The translations under genes and the position numbers were made by a program. Shown here one piece after another: positions 7,696-15,606 of a stretch of 64,000 bases of DNA (its first letter is position 1; each line of letters starts with the position of its first letter). The stretch covers positions 186,001 through 250,000 of the forward strand of contig NZ_PVTF01000009.1 in the NCBI RefSeq assembly GCF_003002815.1. The letters are read 5' to 3'. Source of the DNA: Umezawaea tangerina (GTDB lineage: Bacteria > Actinomycetota > Actinomycetes > Mycobacteriales > Pseudonocardiaceae). The notes beneath the pieces were generated by a model. The model had not been told where the DNA came from. It saw only the letters and a list, made by a program, of their open reading frames with translations, and searched no databases.

Positions 7696-8163
7696 GTGTC
7701 CGTCGCGCTCACCTTGGCACCCGACGAGATCCGCACCGACCTGCCGACCCGTCACGCCAAGCTCAAGTGGGTCATGGTCGTCGACGTCGCGCTCGGGGCC
7801 GGGCTGATCGCGAACGCCGCCGTGTGCATGGCGGCCGCCGTCGGCAACGCCGTGCCGACCCTGCTCGGACCCGGCACCACCGATGCCTCCGGCAGCCACC
7901 ACCCCGGCCTGCCGTGGACCGGCTGCTCGATCCTGGCCGGGGACGCCGACAAGGTGCGGGAGATCCGGGCCAAGGCGGCGTCCAAGGAGGGGCTGCTGGT
8001 CGTCGACATGCCGGAACAGGCCCAGACCAGCCGCGTGTACGACGAGTACCTGGCCGCCGTCGCGGGCACCGAGGCGGCGGACCTGACCTACTACGCGGTG
8101 AGCGTCGTGGGGCCGCGCAACAAGGTCGACAAGCTCGTCGGCGGCCTGCCGCTACTGCGCTGA
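7696..8163 (+). CDS. DUF2000 domain-containing protein
   Basis: A 155-residue protein that fills the DUF2000 family length. Recognisable segments are DLPTRHAKLKWVMVVDVALG, GLIANAAVCMAAAVG, HPGLPWTGCSILAGD and LTYYAVSVVGPRNKVDKLVG. The family has a peptidyl-tRNA-hydrolase-like fold and no firmly established activity. It is often the divergent partner of an Lrp/AsnC regulator, exactly as here, so it is probably induced by the effector of that regulator. Start GTG 7696 follows the ribosome site ATGAGGAG. Confidence 0.85.
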   Translation: MSVALTLAPDEIRTDLPTRHAKLKWVMVVDVALGAGLIANAAVCMAAAVGNAVPTLLGPGTTDASGSHHPGLPWTGCSILAGDADKVREIRAKAASKEGLLVVDMPEQAQTSRVYDEYLAAVAGTEAADLTYYAVSVVGPRNKVDKLVGGLPLLR

Positions 8164-8204
8164 CACGACCTCGGACCGCGACCGGGAGTCACAGGGGGCC
8201 GGGG

Positions 8205-8330
8205 GCCGGGCGTTGGGGACCGGGAGGTTGGGGACCGGGAGGTTGGAGGGCGGGAGGCTGGAGGGCGGACACGGTTGGGAGGCAGACGCGGTTGGGAGGC
8301 AGACGCGGTTGGGAGGGCGGGGAGCGTTGA
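8205..8330 (+). repeat. G-rich short tandem repeats in the 8164-8583 intergenic gap
   Basis: The 420-bp gap between the DUF2000 and DUF574 genes holds no credible gene. It contains direct repeats: two copies of gttggggaccgggag (about 8212-8241), diverged copies (gttggagggcgggag and gctggagggcgg), then about 2.5 copies of a 17-bp unit cggttgggaggcagacg (about 8272-8318). The plus strand carries many GGG runs, so G-quadruplex formation is possible. The rest of the gap is unusually G+T rich on the plus strand. Confidence 0.8.
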
Positions 8331-8583
8331 GGGGGGACTGGCCGGTTTGGTCGGGGGTGTGAGGTCTGGTGATAGCGGTTGCCGATGAGTGAGGTCGGCC
8401 TTGGTGATAACGGGGCGGGGTGGGGATCGATGTGCTGGTGACGGTTGCCGGTCATCGGGTCGTGGCCTTGCGGCTAGGAATGGCGCTGGTAGCGGGTTGT
8501 GTCCGGATGGATGCGGTGAGTGGTCGTCAGTGCTGGTTCGGGGGTCGATAGGCTCCTGGGCCCCGACTAGTGCGAGGTGCGCG

Positions 8584-9381
8584 ATGAGCGATCGTCCAGC
8601 CTGGGTGCCGGACTCGATCAACACCGAGTTGCCCAGTGCCGCCAGGGTCTACGACTACCTGCTGGGCGGTGGGCACAACTTCGCGGTGGACCGGGTGGTC
8701 GGGGAGAAGGTGTTGCAGGCGCTGCCGAACGGGGGGCAGATCGCGGGGTCGAACCGGGCGTTCCTGCGGCGGGCGGTGTTGTTCATGATCGACCAGGGCA
8801 TCACGCAGTTCCTGGACCTGGGGTCGGGCATTCCGACGGTGGGCAACGTGCACGAGATCGCGCAGCAGGCGGACCCGAACGCGCGGGTCGTGTACGTGGA
8901 CTACGACGAGGTCGCGGTGACGCACAGCGAACTCCTGTTGCAGGGCAACGAGAACGCGACGGTGGTGGCGGCTGATGCGACGAAACCGGAACGAGTGCTG
9001 TCGGCACCCGCAGTGCGGAAGATGCTGGACTTCGGGAAGCCGGTCGGGTTGCTGATGGTGGCGGTGCTGCACTTCGTGCCGGATGAGAAGAAGCCGCACG
9101 AGGTGCTGGCGCAGTACATCGACGCGTTGCCGTCGGGGAGCCTGGTGGCGTTGTCGCACCTGACAGCGGACGGGAAGCCGGAGGAGATGGCGGCCGTCGT
9201 GGAGGCGATGAAGAACAGCCGGGATCCGATGTACTTCCGGAGTCATGGGGAGTTCTCGGGGATGTTCGAGGGGTTGGAGGTGGTGGAGCCGGGGGTGGTG
9301 AGCGCTCCGCACTGGAGGCCTGAGGTGGATTACGACACTAGTCCGGATGATGTGTATGTGGGGGTTGGGCGGAAGGTTTGA
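8584..9381 (+). CDS. SAM-dependent methyltransferase, DUF574 (Methyltransf_19) family
   Basis: A 265-residue class I methyltransferase of the DUF574 family, abundant in streptomycetes and relatives. It begins with the family hallmark PDSINTELPSAARVYDYLLG and GGHNFAVDR; the SAM-binding glycine motif is QFLDLGSGIPTVGNVHEIAQ, followed by VVYVDYDEVAVTHSELLL. Substrates are largely unknown and some members sit in natural-product clusters. ATG 8584 matches the family N-terminus although the frame is open further upstream. Codon use is unusually rich in G- and T-ending codons compared with most genes here, in line with the strand skew of this segment. Confidence 0.92.
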   Translation: MSDRPAWVPDSINTELPSAARVYDYLLGGGHNFAVDRVVGEKVLQALPNGGQIAGSNRAFLRRAVLFMIDQGITQFLDLGSGIPTVGNVHEIAQQADPNARVVYVDYDEVAVTHSELLLQGNENATVVAADATKPERVLSAPAVRKMLDFGKPVGLLMVAVLHFVPDEKKPHEVLAQYIDALPSGSLVALSHLTADGKPEEMAAVVEAMKNSRDPMYFRSHGEFSGMFEGLEVVEPGVVSAPHWRPEVDYDTSPDDVYVGVGRKV

Positions 9382-9541
9382 TTCTGGGGCCGTGTGCGTG
9401 GTGGATTGCGTTGCGGTGCCTGGCTTTGGTTGGGTGCTGCCTCGTGGTGAAGCTCGGTTCCGGCTCTCCCGCCGTGCGAGCCTGGCTCTCGGGCCTCCCA
9501 CCGACTGGCGAAGCCCAGCCCCCGGCGCGCGATTGTCTCAA

Positions 9542-9596
9542 TGCTTGATCTTGCTTGTCAAGACGATAGGGCTGTCTTGACAAGCAAGATCAAGCA
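9542..9596. repeat. Long perfect hairpin of repeat element copy 1
   Basis: A perfect inverted repeat with 23-bp arms (9542-9564 and 9574-9596) and a 9-nt loop. The inner 12 bp of each arm (GCTTGTCAAGAC / GTCTTGACAAGC) and the 9-nt loop length are shared with the hairpin at 58378-58438; the outer arm sequences differ but still pair perfectly. It lies downstream of the DUF574 gene and faces the convergent dehydrogenase gene, so a bidirectional terminator is one possible role. There is no T-run. Confidence 0.9.
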
Positions 9597-9630
9597 GGAG
9601 GGCGCTGTGGATCGGGGGCAGAGGGGAAGT

Positions 9631-9840
9631 CTGGCTTCGCCAGCATCGAGCTGCGCTCGACACTGCATCCTCGGCTTCGCCGTCGGACGGGGCATCCGCG
9701 CTTCGCGGCGGACAGGGCATCCTTGCTTCGCTGCGGACAAGGCCCCAGGCGCTTCGCGCCGGATGCGCGCTGGCGGGCTGCGCCCAGCTGTGGATCCTTG
9801 GCTGCGCCGTCGGACGGGCAGCCTCGCTGCGCGTCGGAGT
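9631..9840. repeat. Array of short dyads with ~25-bp period (repeat element copy 1)
   Basis: About nine units occur, each centred on GC-TTC-GC or GC-TGC-GC, with centres near 9637, 9653, 9677, 9703, 9728, 9754, 9780, 9804 and 9829 (spacings 16, 24, 26, 25, 26, 26, 24, 25). Several units form perfect mini-stems: CTGGC-TTC-GCCAG, TCGAGC-TGC-GCTCGA, CGGC-TTC-GCCG, GGCGC-TTC-GCGCC and GGGC-TGC-GCCC. Positions 9716-9775 match 58222-58281 (opposite strand) at 57 of 60 bases. Together with the hairpin this fills most of the 480-bp gap 9382-9861; no credible gene is present. Confidence 0.85.
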
Positions 9841-9861
9841 GGGTTGTGGGGTTGGGTTTGG

Positions 9862-10899
9862 TTAGGGGATGAGGACTAGGCGGATTGGGTTGTTGGTGCG
9901 GGTTGCTAGTTGGTGGACGGCGTCGGTGGCGTTTGTGAGGGGGATGTGGGCGCTGATGGAGTTGGTGAAGTCCAGGCGGTGGTAGGTGGTGAGGGCGACC
10001 AAGGCCTCTACGTCTTCTGGGGTGGAGCCGAAGTGGCCCAGTAGGCGTTGGTTGCGGACGCTGAAGCCGATGCCGTCGGTGAGGGTCAGGGGGCCGTTGG
10101 AGAGGCCGACCAGGACCAGGGTGCCGGAGAGGCCGAGGACTTTGGTGGCTTGGTCGTGGATGGTGGGGGTGCCTGCGAAGTCGAAGGCGTGGTCGAGGCC
10201 GCGGCCGGTGGTGGCGGTGAGGACGCGGTCGGTGAAGTCGGCGGCGGTCGGGTCGAGGGTGAGGTCGGCGCCGAAGGTGGAGGCTCTTGCGCGGGCTTCG
10301 GGGAGGGGGTCGATGGCGATGATGGGGGCGGCGCCGGTGAACCTGAGCAGTTGCACGGCGTGAGCGCCTAGGCCGCCGATGCCCCAGACGCCGACGGACT
10401 GGGCGGGGCGGACTTGGGCGGTGGACATGATGGCGGCGTAGGGGGTGGAGACGGCGTCGGGGATGATGGCGGCCTGGTCGAACGGCAGGTGGTCGGGAAT
10501 GGGGACGAGAGTGTCGTGCCTGGCCAGGGCGTACTGGGCCCAGCCGCCGTCGTAGTGCACTCCCCTGGTCCGGCCGTTGAGGCAAGGGCGTTGGCGCACG
10601 CACAGTTCGCACGCGCCGCAGGACTGACCGGCCTGCAGGATGACGCGGCGGCCGACCGTGACGGACGACGGGACGTCCGGGCCGATGACGGCGACGGTGC
10701 CGGACACCTCGTGGCCCAGGGTCAGCTTGGGGTGGTCGTTCTGCCAGACGCGGAGCGTGCCGTCGATCAGGTGCAGGTCGGACAGGCAGACGCCCGCCGC
10801 CGCGACGGCGACCAGGACCTCACCCGGACCCGGTACGGGGACGGGCACCTCCTCCACCGCGAAGTCCAACGTCGTGAGGTCGAGCCTTCCCGCGAGCAT
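9862..10899 (-). CDS. Zinc-dependent alcohol dehydrogenase (MDR superfamily)
   Basis: A 345-residue medium-chain dehydrogenase/reductase. Catalytic zinc ligands are visible in AAGVCLSDLHLIDG and LTLGHEVSG; the structural zinc site is CGACELCVRQRPC; the NAD(P)-binding Rossmann motif is VWGIGGLGAHAVQLLR. It should oxidise an alcohol or reduce a carbonyl compound, with unknown substrate. ATG 10899 is preferred over an in-frame start 15 codons earlier because GGAGGACGTG lies directly before it and MLAGRLDLTTLDF matches the family N-terminus. The 3' half has unusual codon choice: its plus strand is rich in G and T. Confidence 0.9.
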   Translation of the reverse strand: MLAGRLDLTTLDFAVEEVPVPVPGPGEVLVAVAAAGVCLSDLHLIDGTLRVWQNDHPKLTLGHEVSGTVAVIGPDVPSSVTVGRRVILQAGQSCGACELCVRQRPCLNGRTRGVHYDGGWAQYALARHDTLVPIPDHLPFDQAAIIPDAVSTPYAAIMSTAQVRPAQSVGVWGIGGLGAHAVQLLRFTGAAPIIAIDPLPEARARASTFGADLTLDPTAADFTDRVLTATTGRGLDHAFDFAGTPTIHDQATKVLGLSGTLVLVGLSNGPLTLTDGIGFSVRNQRLLGHFGSTPEDVEALVALTTYHRLDFTNSISAHIPLTNATDAVHQLATRTNNPIRLVLIP

Positions 10900-10971
10900 C
10901 ACGTCCTCCACCGTCCGAGTATGGGCGCCCGACCACCGGACCACCCGGCACCTAGGGGTGCTTTGGGGCCC

Positions 10972-12114
10972 CTACAAATCCCGCAGCAGCACGACCAGGT
11001 CGCGCGGGAGTCCGTGGGTCTCGTGCAGGTAGCGGAAGTCCTGCTCGGTCAACGGGTCCCGGTAGCGCGACACCACACCCCGCCCGCGGGTGACGAGCGA
11101 GCGGAAGCGGCGTTCTTCCTCCTCCAGGACGTCGAACACCCGGTCGCTGCGCTGGTCGAAGTGCGTCAACGTGCTCCGCACCAACGGTTCCGGCAGGTCG
11201 GACAGCGTGTACGAGCCGTTCTCGCGCCAGAGCGTCGTCAACGTCCGCCGCAGCAGCCTGCGCAGCACGTACCCGCGACCGGTGGTGGACGGGGTCACGC
11301 CGTCGCCGATCACCACGACGCCCGACCGCAGGTGGTCGACGACCAGCCGCGGCTCGGACACGTCCCACGGGAGCCCGTCCACCCACGGCGACAGCAGGTC
11401 CGTCTCGAACACCGAGCGCTTGCCCTGGAGGAACATCAGCAGGCGCTCCAAGCCCATCCCGGTGTCCACTGTGGAGTCCGACAGCGGGGTGAGGCCGCCG
11501 TCCTCGTGCCGCCGGTAGCGCATCATGACGTGGTTCCACACCTCCATCCACCGGTCGTCGGTGGTGGGAGTGCCGGTCGGCGGGCCGTCGCCGGTCCACA
11601 CGAACATCTCGCTGTCCGGCCCGCACGGCCCCGTGGGCCCGTTGGACCACCAGTTCTCCGACCCGGTCAGCTCGACGGGGACGCCGAGCGAGCGCCACGT
11701 CTCCAGGGAACCGACGTCCGGTCCGACCTGGTCGTCGCCGCCGAACACGGTGACGTGCAGCAGTCCGGGGTCGACGCCGAACCCGTCGCACAGCAGCTCG
11801 TACCCCCAGCGCAGGCTCTGCGGGCCGTCGTAGGAGCGCAGCGACCACGATCCGAGCATCTCGAACACGGTCAGGTGCGACGGGTCGCCGACCTCGTCGA
11901 GGTCGGTGGTGCGCAGGCAGCGCTGCACGTTGACCAGCCGTCCACCCAGCGGGTGCGGGCGGCCTTCCAGGAACGGGGTCAGCGGGTGCATGCCCGAGGT
12001 CGTGAACAGCACGGGGTCACCGGGTGGCGGCAGCAGTGAGCTGCCGGTGATCCGCTGGTGGCCGCGGGAGGTGAAGAAGTCGACGAACGTGTCGATGACG
12101 TGCCGGGTGTCCAT
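10972..12114 (-). CDS. Alanyl-tRNA synthetase catalytic-domain paralog (no editing domain)
   Basis: A 380-residue protein homologous to the N-terminal half of alanyl-tRNA synthetase. It begins with VIDTFVDFFTSRGHQRITGS and LLPPPGDPVLFTTSGMHPL, and has the class II segments SNGPTGPCGPDSEMF, EVWNHVMMRYR and the motif 3 region VDTGMGLERLLMFLQG. Full AlaRS is near 880 residues. The editing domain with its zinc-binding His/Cys motif and the C-Ala domain are absent, and the frame ends cleanly in a stop. It is therefore a stand-alone paralog rather than the housekeeping enzyme. Possible roles are alanyl-adenylate or alanyl-tRNA supply for a modification pathway, or resistance. Start ATG 12114 has AAGGAC upstream. 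Confidence 0.85.
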   Translation of the reverse strand: MDTRHVIDTFVDFFTSRGHQRITGSSLLPPPGDPVLFTTSGMHPLTPFLEGRPHPLGGRLVNVQRCLRTTDLDEVGDPSHLTVFEMLGSWSLRSYDGPQSLRWGYELLCDGFGVDPGLLHVTVFGGDDQVGPDVGSLETWRSLGVPVELTGSENWWSNGPTGPCGPDSEMFVWTGDGPPTGTPTTDDRWMEVWNHVMMRYRRHEDGGLTPLSDSTVDTGMGLERLLMFLQGKRSVFETDLLSPWVDGLPWDVSEPRLVVDHLRSGVVVIGDGVTPSTTGRGYVLRRLLRRTLTTLWRENGSYTLSDLPEPLVRSTLTHFDQRSDRVFDVLEEEERRFRSLVTRGRGVVSRYRDPLTEQDFRYLHETHGLPRDLVVLLRDL

Positions 12115-12486
12115 GGCGGGGTCCTTCCGGGGTGGGACGACCGGAAAGGGCCACGGCGGAACCGGACGGACCGTTTCCGGTCGCCGGTGGGGGTCGAACG
12201 AGGTCAGGCAGCGGCGGCGACCGACGAGCGGGGAGCTCGCGCGGCCGCGGCGACGTGCTGCGGTTCGACCGACATGCCTCGACCCTACGTCGCCGCGCAA
12301 GCGGTTTGGTCGTCCACAGTGGAACCGATGGGCCTTCCGGGTGAAGCCGCGCGGCGGCCAACCGGGCGAACCGACCGGTTTCGCCCGAGGTCAGGCGGCC
12401 CGCGACAAGATCCGTCCGGTAGCACCCGCGACACCGTCCGGACGCACCCCCGTTACGCCGAGGGGACCTGCCCCGATGTCACGGTC
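12115..12486. other. Divergent intergenic region
   Basis: This 370-bp gap separates the AlaRS-like gene (minus) from the membrane protein (plus). I see no convincing small gene. A perfect 11-base dyad TCCAC-a-GTGGA lies at 12313-12323. Otherwise it is GC-rich sequence that must hold both promoters; no clear -35/-10 pair is visible. Confidence 0.4.
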
Positions 12487-13227
12487 ATGCCGACCGGGAC
12501 GAACGACGCGAGGGGCAGCGGACGCGCGGAAGCCACCGCGCGGACCGGGGCGCGCGTCCGGGCCCGGCAGCGGCCGGACACGTTCGCGGTCGGCGGCGTG
12601 ATCGCGGTGCTGCTGCTCGCGAGCGTCTACGTGTGGGCATCGGTGCTGTCCCCGCAGGGCCGGGTCGCCGCCGTGACCAGCGTCGGGGTGAAGGGGTACT
12701 GCGAGTCGGGCTGGGTCGTGCCGGACGCGGGCGACGGGCCGATCCCGATGGCGGGCAAGCCCGCGGAGGCGGTGCTGGGCAGCGGCGGCTCGGTGACGGT
12801 CACGGTGCGGGGCCTGACCGGTGACGCGGTCGATCTCGAACCGCCGGTCGTCGAGGTGGTCAGCCGCAGGCCCGCGCTGCCGGGGGTGTTCCTGCCCTCG
12901 CCGTGCGGCGGCCCGGTGCCGACCGACGGGCTCACCGTGGACCTGGACCGCCCGACCACCGTCCTGGGGCCGGACGGCCGGCCCGCCGAGTTCCCGCACC
13001 GGGTCAGCGGGACCGAGCCCGGCCACGTCGTGATCCGGCCGCTCTCGACCACCGACGACGTCGAGTGGCGGCTGCGGATCCCGTGGTCCTCGGGGGTCGG
13101 CAGGGGTGAGCTCGTGGTCGACGACGACGGGAAGCCGTTGCGCACCACCGCGACGAGCGCCGCCCGGCCGTTCTGCGTCGAGGAGCCGTACAGCGCGCGC
13201 TGGGTCTCCTGTCCGGATATCGGGTGA
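12487..13227 (+). CDS. Hypothetical single-pass membrane-anchored protein
   Basis: A 246-residue protein. After a basic N-terminus (ATARTGARVRARQRPD) comes one membrane helix at about residues 32-54 (FAVGGVIAVLLLASVYVWAS). The rest is a presumably extracellular beta-rich domain with Cys residues near 72 (VKGYCESGWVV), in LPSPCGGPVPT, in RPFCVEEPYS and in WVSCPDIG, which could form two disulfides. I do not recognise a named family. ATG 12487 is the first start close to the basic stretch, though a purine-rich ribosome site is about 20 bases away, so the start is uncertain. Confidence 0.65.
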   Translation: MPTGTNDARGSGRAEATARTGARVRARQRPDTFAVGGVIAVLLLASVYVWASVLSPQGRVAAVTSVGVKGYCESGWVVPDAGDGPIPMAGKPAEAVLGSGGSVTVTVRGLTGDAVDLEPPVVEVVSRRPALPGVFLPSPCGGPVPTDGLTVDLDRPTTVLGPDGRPAEFPHRVSGTEPGHVVIRPLSTTDDVEWRLRIPWSSGVGRGELVVDDDGKPLRTTATSAARPFCVEEPYSARWVSCPDIG

Positions 13228-13260
13228 CCCGAACGGCCCCCGATGTGGCACGGTGGGGCG

Positions 13261-14352
13261 ATGTCCGATGCGGAGAAGCGACTGCAGGTCAAGCGCAGCT
13301 GTACCCGGTGGCTGTCCGGCCACGGTGAGTCGACCATGCGGGAGCGGCTGGCCGGGCTGATGGCCATGCCGGAGTCCGAGGGGTACCCCGACGTCTACGG
13401 TTCGGGCGACCCCGTGGCCCTGCTGGAGCGGCGGGTCGCCGAGCTGCTCGGCAAACCGGCGGCGCGGTTCGTGGTCAAGGGCGTGATCGCCCAGCAGGCC
13501 GCGCTGCGCACCTGGTCGGACGCGAGCCGGATCCACACCGTGGCGCTGCACCCGTTGAGCCACATCGACTCCGACGAGCTGGGCGCCTTCGAACGCCTGC
13601 ACCCGCTGCGCGCGGTCCGCCTCGACGGCGGGCGCGGGTTCGGCGTGGCGGAGCTGGAGGCGGTCGGCGAGCCGCTCGGGGTCGTCACGGTGGAACTGCC
13701 GCTGCGCAACGCCGGGTTCGCCCTGCCGGACTGGGACGACCTGGTCGCCGTGTCGCACTGGTGTCGTGGACACGGGGTGCCGCTGCACTTCGACGGCGCC
13801 CGGCTGTGGGAGTCGGCGCCGTACTACGGCAGGCCGCTCGACGAGATCGCCGACCTCGCCGACTCGCTGTACGTGTCGTTCTACAAAGGACTGAACGGGC
13901 TCGCGGGCTGCGCGCTCGTCGGCTCCGAGGACTTCCTCGCCCGCGCGACGCCGTGGCTGACCAGGCACGGGGCGAACGTGTACGCGAACTACCCGTACGC
14001 GCTGTCCGCGATCGACGGCCTGAACCGGTACCTGCCCAGGATGGCCGCCTACCGCGACCGCGCGGAGTCGCTCGCGCACGCCATCGCCCAGGTCCGCGGG
14101 GCGGGCGTGACCACCCCGCGGACGAACGGGTTCCGCGTGTTCCTGCCCGGCTCCCCCGACGCGCTGGCGGGCGCGCACCTGCGGCTCGCCGAGCGCACGG
14201 GCACCTGGCTGTTCAACCGCGGCGCCACCACGGACGTGCCGGGGCTCACCGCGGTGGAGGTGCAGGTCGGCGAGGCGACCGAGGCGATCCCCGACGACGA
14301 GGCCGCACGGCTGGTCGCCGACCTGCTGGACTCAGCCGAGGGTGACCGGTAG
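13261..14352 (+). CDS. Threonine aldolase-like PLP-dependent lyase
   Basis: A 363-residue fold-type I PLP enzyme of the beta-eliminating lyase / low-specificity threonine aldolase group. The PLP-binding Lys is in LYVSFYKGLNGLAG (Lys near residue 209), and the PLP-phosphate and cofactor-ring regions are VPLHFDGARLWESAPYYG and GKPAARFVVKGVIAQQAAL. It would cleave or form beta-hydroxy amino acids, or act on a related amino acid. ATG 13261 gives the family start MSDAEKRLQVKRSCTRWLSG. Its 3' end overlaps that of the convergent P450 gene by 21 bp. Confidence 0.85.
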   Translation: MSDAEKRLQVKRSCTRWLSGHGESTMRERLAGLMAMPESEGYPDVYGSGDPVALLERRVAELLGKPAARFVVKGVIAQQAALRTWSDASRIHTVALHPLSHIDSDELGAFERLHPLRAVRLDGGRGFGVAELEAVGEPLGVVTVELPLRNAGFALPDWDDLVAVSHWCRGHGVPLHFDGARLWESAPYYGRPLDEIADLADSLYVSFYKGLNGLAGCALVGSEDFLARATPWLTRHGANVYANYPYALSAIDGLNRYLPRMAAYRDRAESLAHAIAQVRGAGVTTPRTNGFRVFLPGSPDALAGAHLRLAERTGTWLFNRGATTDVPGLTAVEVQVGEATEAIPDDEAARLVADLLDSAEGDR

Positions 14353-15537
14353 CCGGTCGAAGCCGTACATGAACGGCGAGATCCGCTGCCGGAGCAGCGA
14401 CCGGTCGACGCCGAACCCGAGGTCGGGGAAGCGGCTGAACAGCGCCGTCAGCCCGATCCGCGCCTGCAGCCTGGCGAGGGCCGCGCCGACGCAGTGGTGC
14501 GGGCCGTGGCCGAACGACACGTGCGGCGGGCCGGACCGGGTGATCCGCACGCTGTCCGGGTCGTCGTAGACGGCCGGGTCGCGGTTGGCCGCGCCGACCA
14601 TCAACCCGACGGTGGCGCCCTGGGGGATGGTCGTGCCGTGCAGCTCGATCGGTTCGAACGCGAACCGGAACACCGGGGACAGCACGACCGGGCCGGAGTG
14701 GCGCAGCAGCTCCTCGACGGCCCGGTCGGAGACGTCCGGTGCGGTCGCGGCCAGCTGGTCGGGGTAGTCGAGCAGGGCGACGACGGCGTTGGCAAAGAAG
14801 TTGGCGGTCGTGTCGTACCCGGCGCCGAGCAGGTTCGCGGCGACCGCGCACACCTCGTCCTCGTCCAGCGTGTCCTCGCCCTCGGACGCCCTGAGCAGCA
14901 ACGACAGCAGGTCGTCGCCCCGCTGCCCGCGCTTGACCCCGATCTGCTCGCGGACGTAGTCGAGGGTGGCCAGCAGCGCCGCGCCGGAGGCCGCCCGGTC
15001 CGGGCTCGTCGCCGCGTCCGACCAGGCGCGCAGCCTGGCGTGGTCGGACTGCGGCGCGCCCAGCACCGTGCCCATGGTGGTGATCGCGAGCGGGTAGCCG
15101 AACGACCGCAGCAGGTCCGGCTCGTCTTCCTGGGCCATGGCGTCGAGCAGCGCCGCCGCCGTGTCGGCGATGACCGACTCCCAGCCCGCGATCACCCGCG
15201 GGGTGAGCGTCCCGCCGACCACCCGCCGCTGCCTGGTGTGGTCCGGCGGGTCCAGCACGAACGCCTTCTCCCAACCGGTCCCCACGCCCATCGCCAGCCC
15301 GGAGGCCAGGAACCGGTCGCTCGCCGAACGGGTGTCCGCGCTGAGCCGCGGGTCGGTGGACAGCGCCCGCACGTCGTCGTGCCGGGTGACCAGCCACAGG
15401 TCCAGGTCCGCGAACGGCAGTGCCACCTCGGCCACCGGCCGGTGCTCCCGCAGCCACGCCAGCGTGGGGAAGGGGTCGGCGTAGTACTCCAGGGAGAAGA
15501 TCTCGGGTAAGAGGCTCGGCTTCGCCGCGTTCGTCAT
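14332..15537 (-). CDS. Cytochrome P450
   Basis: A 401-residue soluble bacterial P450 of normal length. The I-helix oxygen-activation motif is LLGAGYDTTANFF, the ExxR region appears in DRAVEELLRHSGPV, and the heme-binding loop is FGHGPHHCVGAALAR with the axial Cys near residue 349. It needs external ferredoxin and reductase, and none is adjacent. ATG 15537 is chosen over an in-frame start 15 codons upstream because GGAGGAAGAGC lies just before it. It lies 69 bp downstream of the MFS exporter on the same strand and may be co-transcribed with it, so its product could be an export substrate (inference). Confidence 0.92.
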   Translation of the reverse strand: MTNAAKPSLLPEIFSLEYYADPFPTLAWLREHRPVAEVALPFADLDLWLVTRHDDVRALSTDPRLSADTRSASDRFLASGLAMGVGTGWEKAFVLDPPDHTRQRRVVGGTLTPRVIAGWESVIADTAAALLDAMAQEDEPDLLRSFGYPLAITTMGTVLGAPQSDHARLRAWSDAATSPDRAASGAALLATLDYVREQIGVKRGQRGDDLLSLLLRASEGEDTLDEDEVCAVAANLLGAGYDTTANFFANAVVALLDYPDQLAATAPDVSDRAVEELLRHSGPVVLSPVFRFAFEPIELHGTTIPQGATVGLMVGAANRDPAVYDDPDSVRITRSGPPHVSFGHGPHHCVGAALARLQARIGLTALFSRFPDLGFGVDRSLLRQRISPFMYGFDRLPVTLG

Positions 15538-15606
15538 GCTCTTCCTCCACCGTCGTCGGGTGTCCCCCCTGAGGCGCGGCAACCGGGTCCGGCGCCGTGT
15601 CCGGGC

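Noticed and set aside
9542-9596. Insertion-sequence end or attachment site
   Set aside because: No second end, target duplication, transposase or integrase accompanies the hairpin, and the same hairpin occurs at 58378-58438 with a linked array.
9631-9840. CRISPR array
   Set aside because: The ~25-bp units are contiguous and degenerate, with no identical repeats separated by unique spacers, no leader and no cas genes nearby.
12391-14178. A 595-codon minus-strand frame opposite the membrane protein and aldolase-like genes
   Set aside because: It is antisense to two well-supported genes and has low-complexity Arg/Pro/Val content without recognisable motifs.
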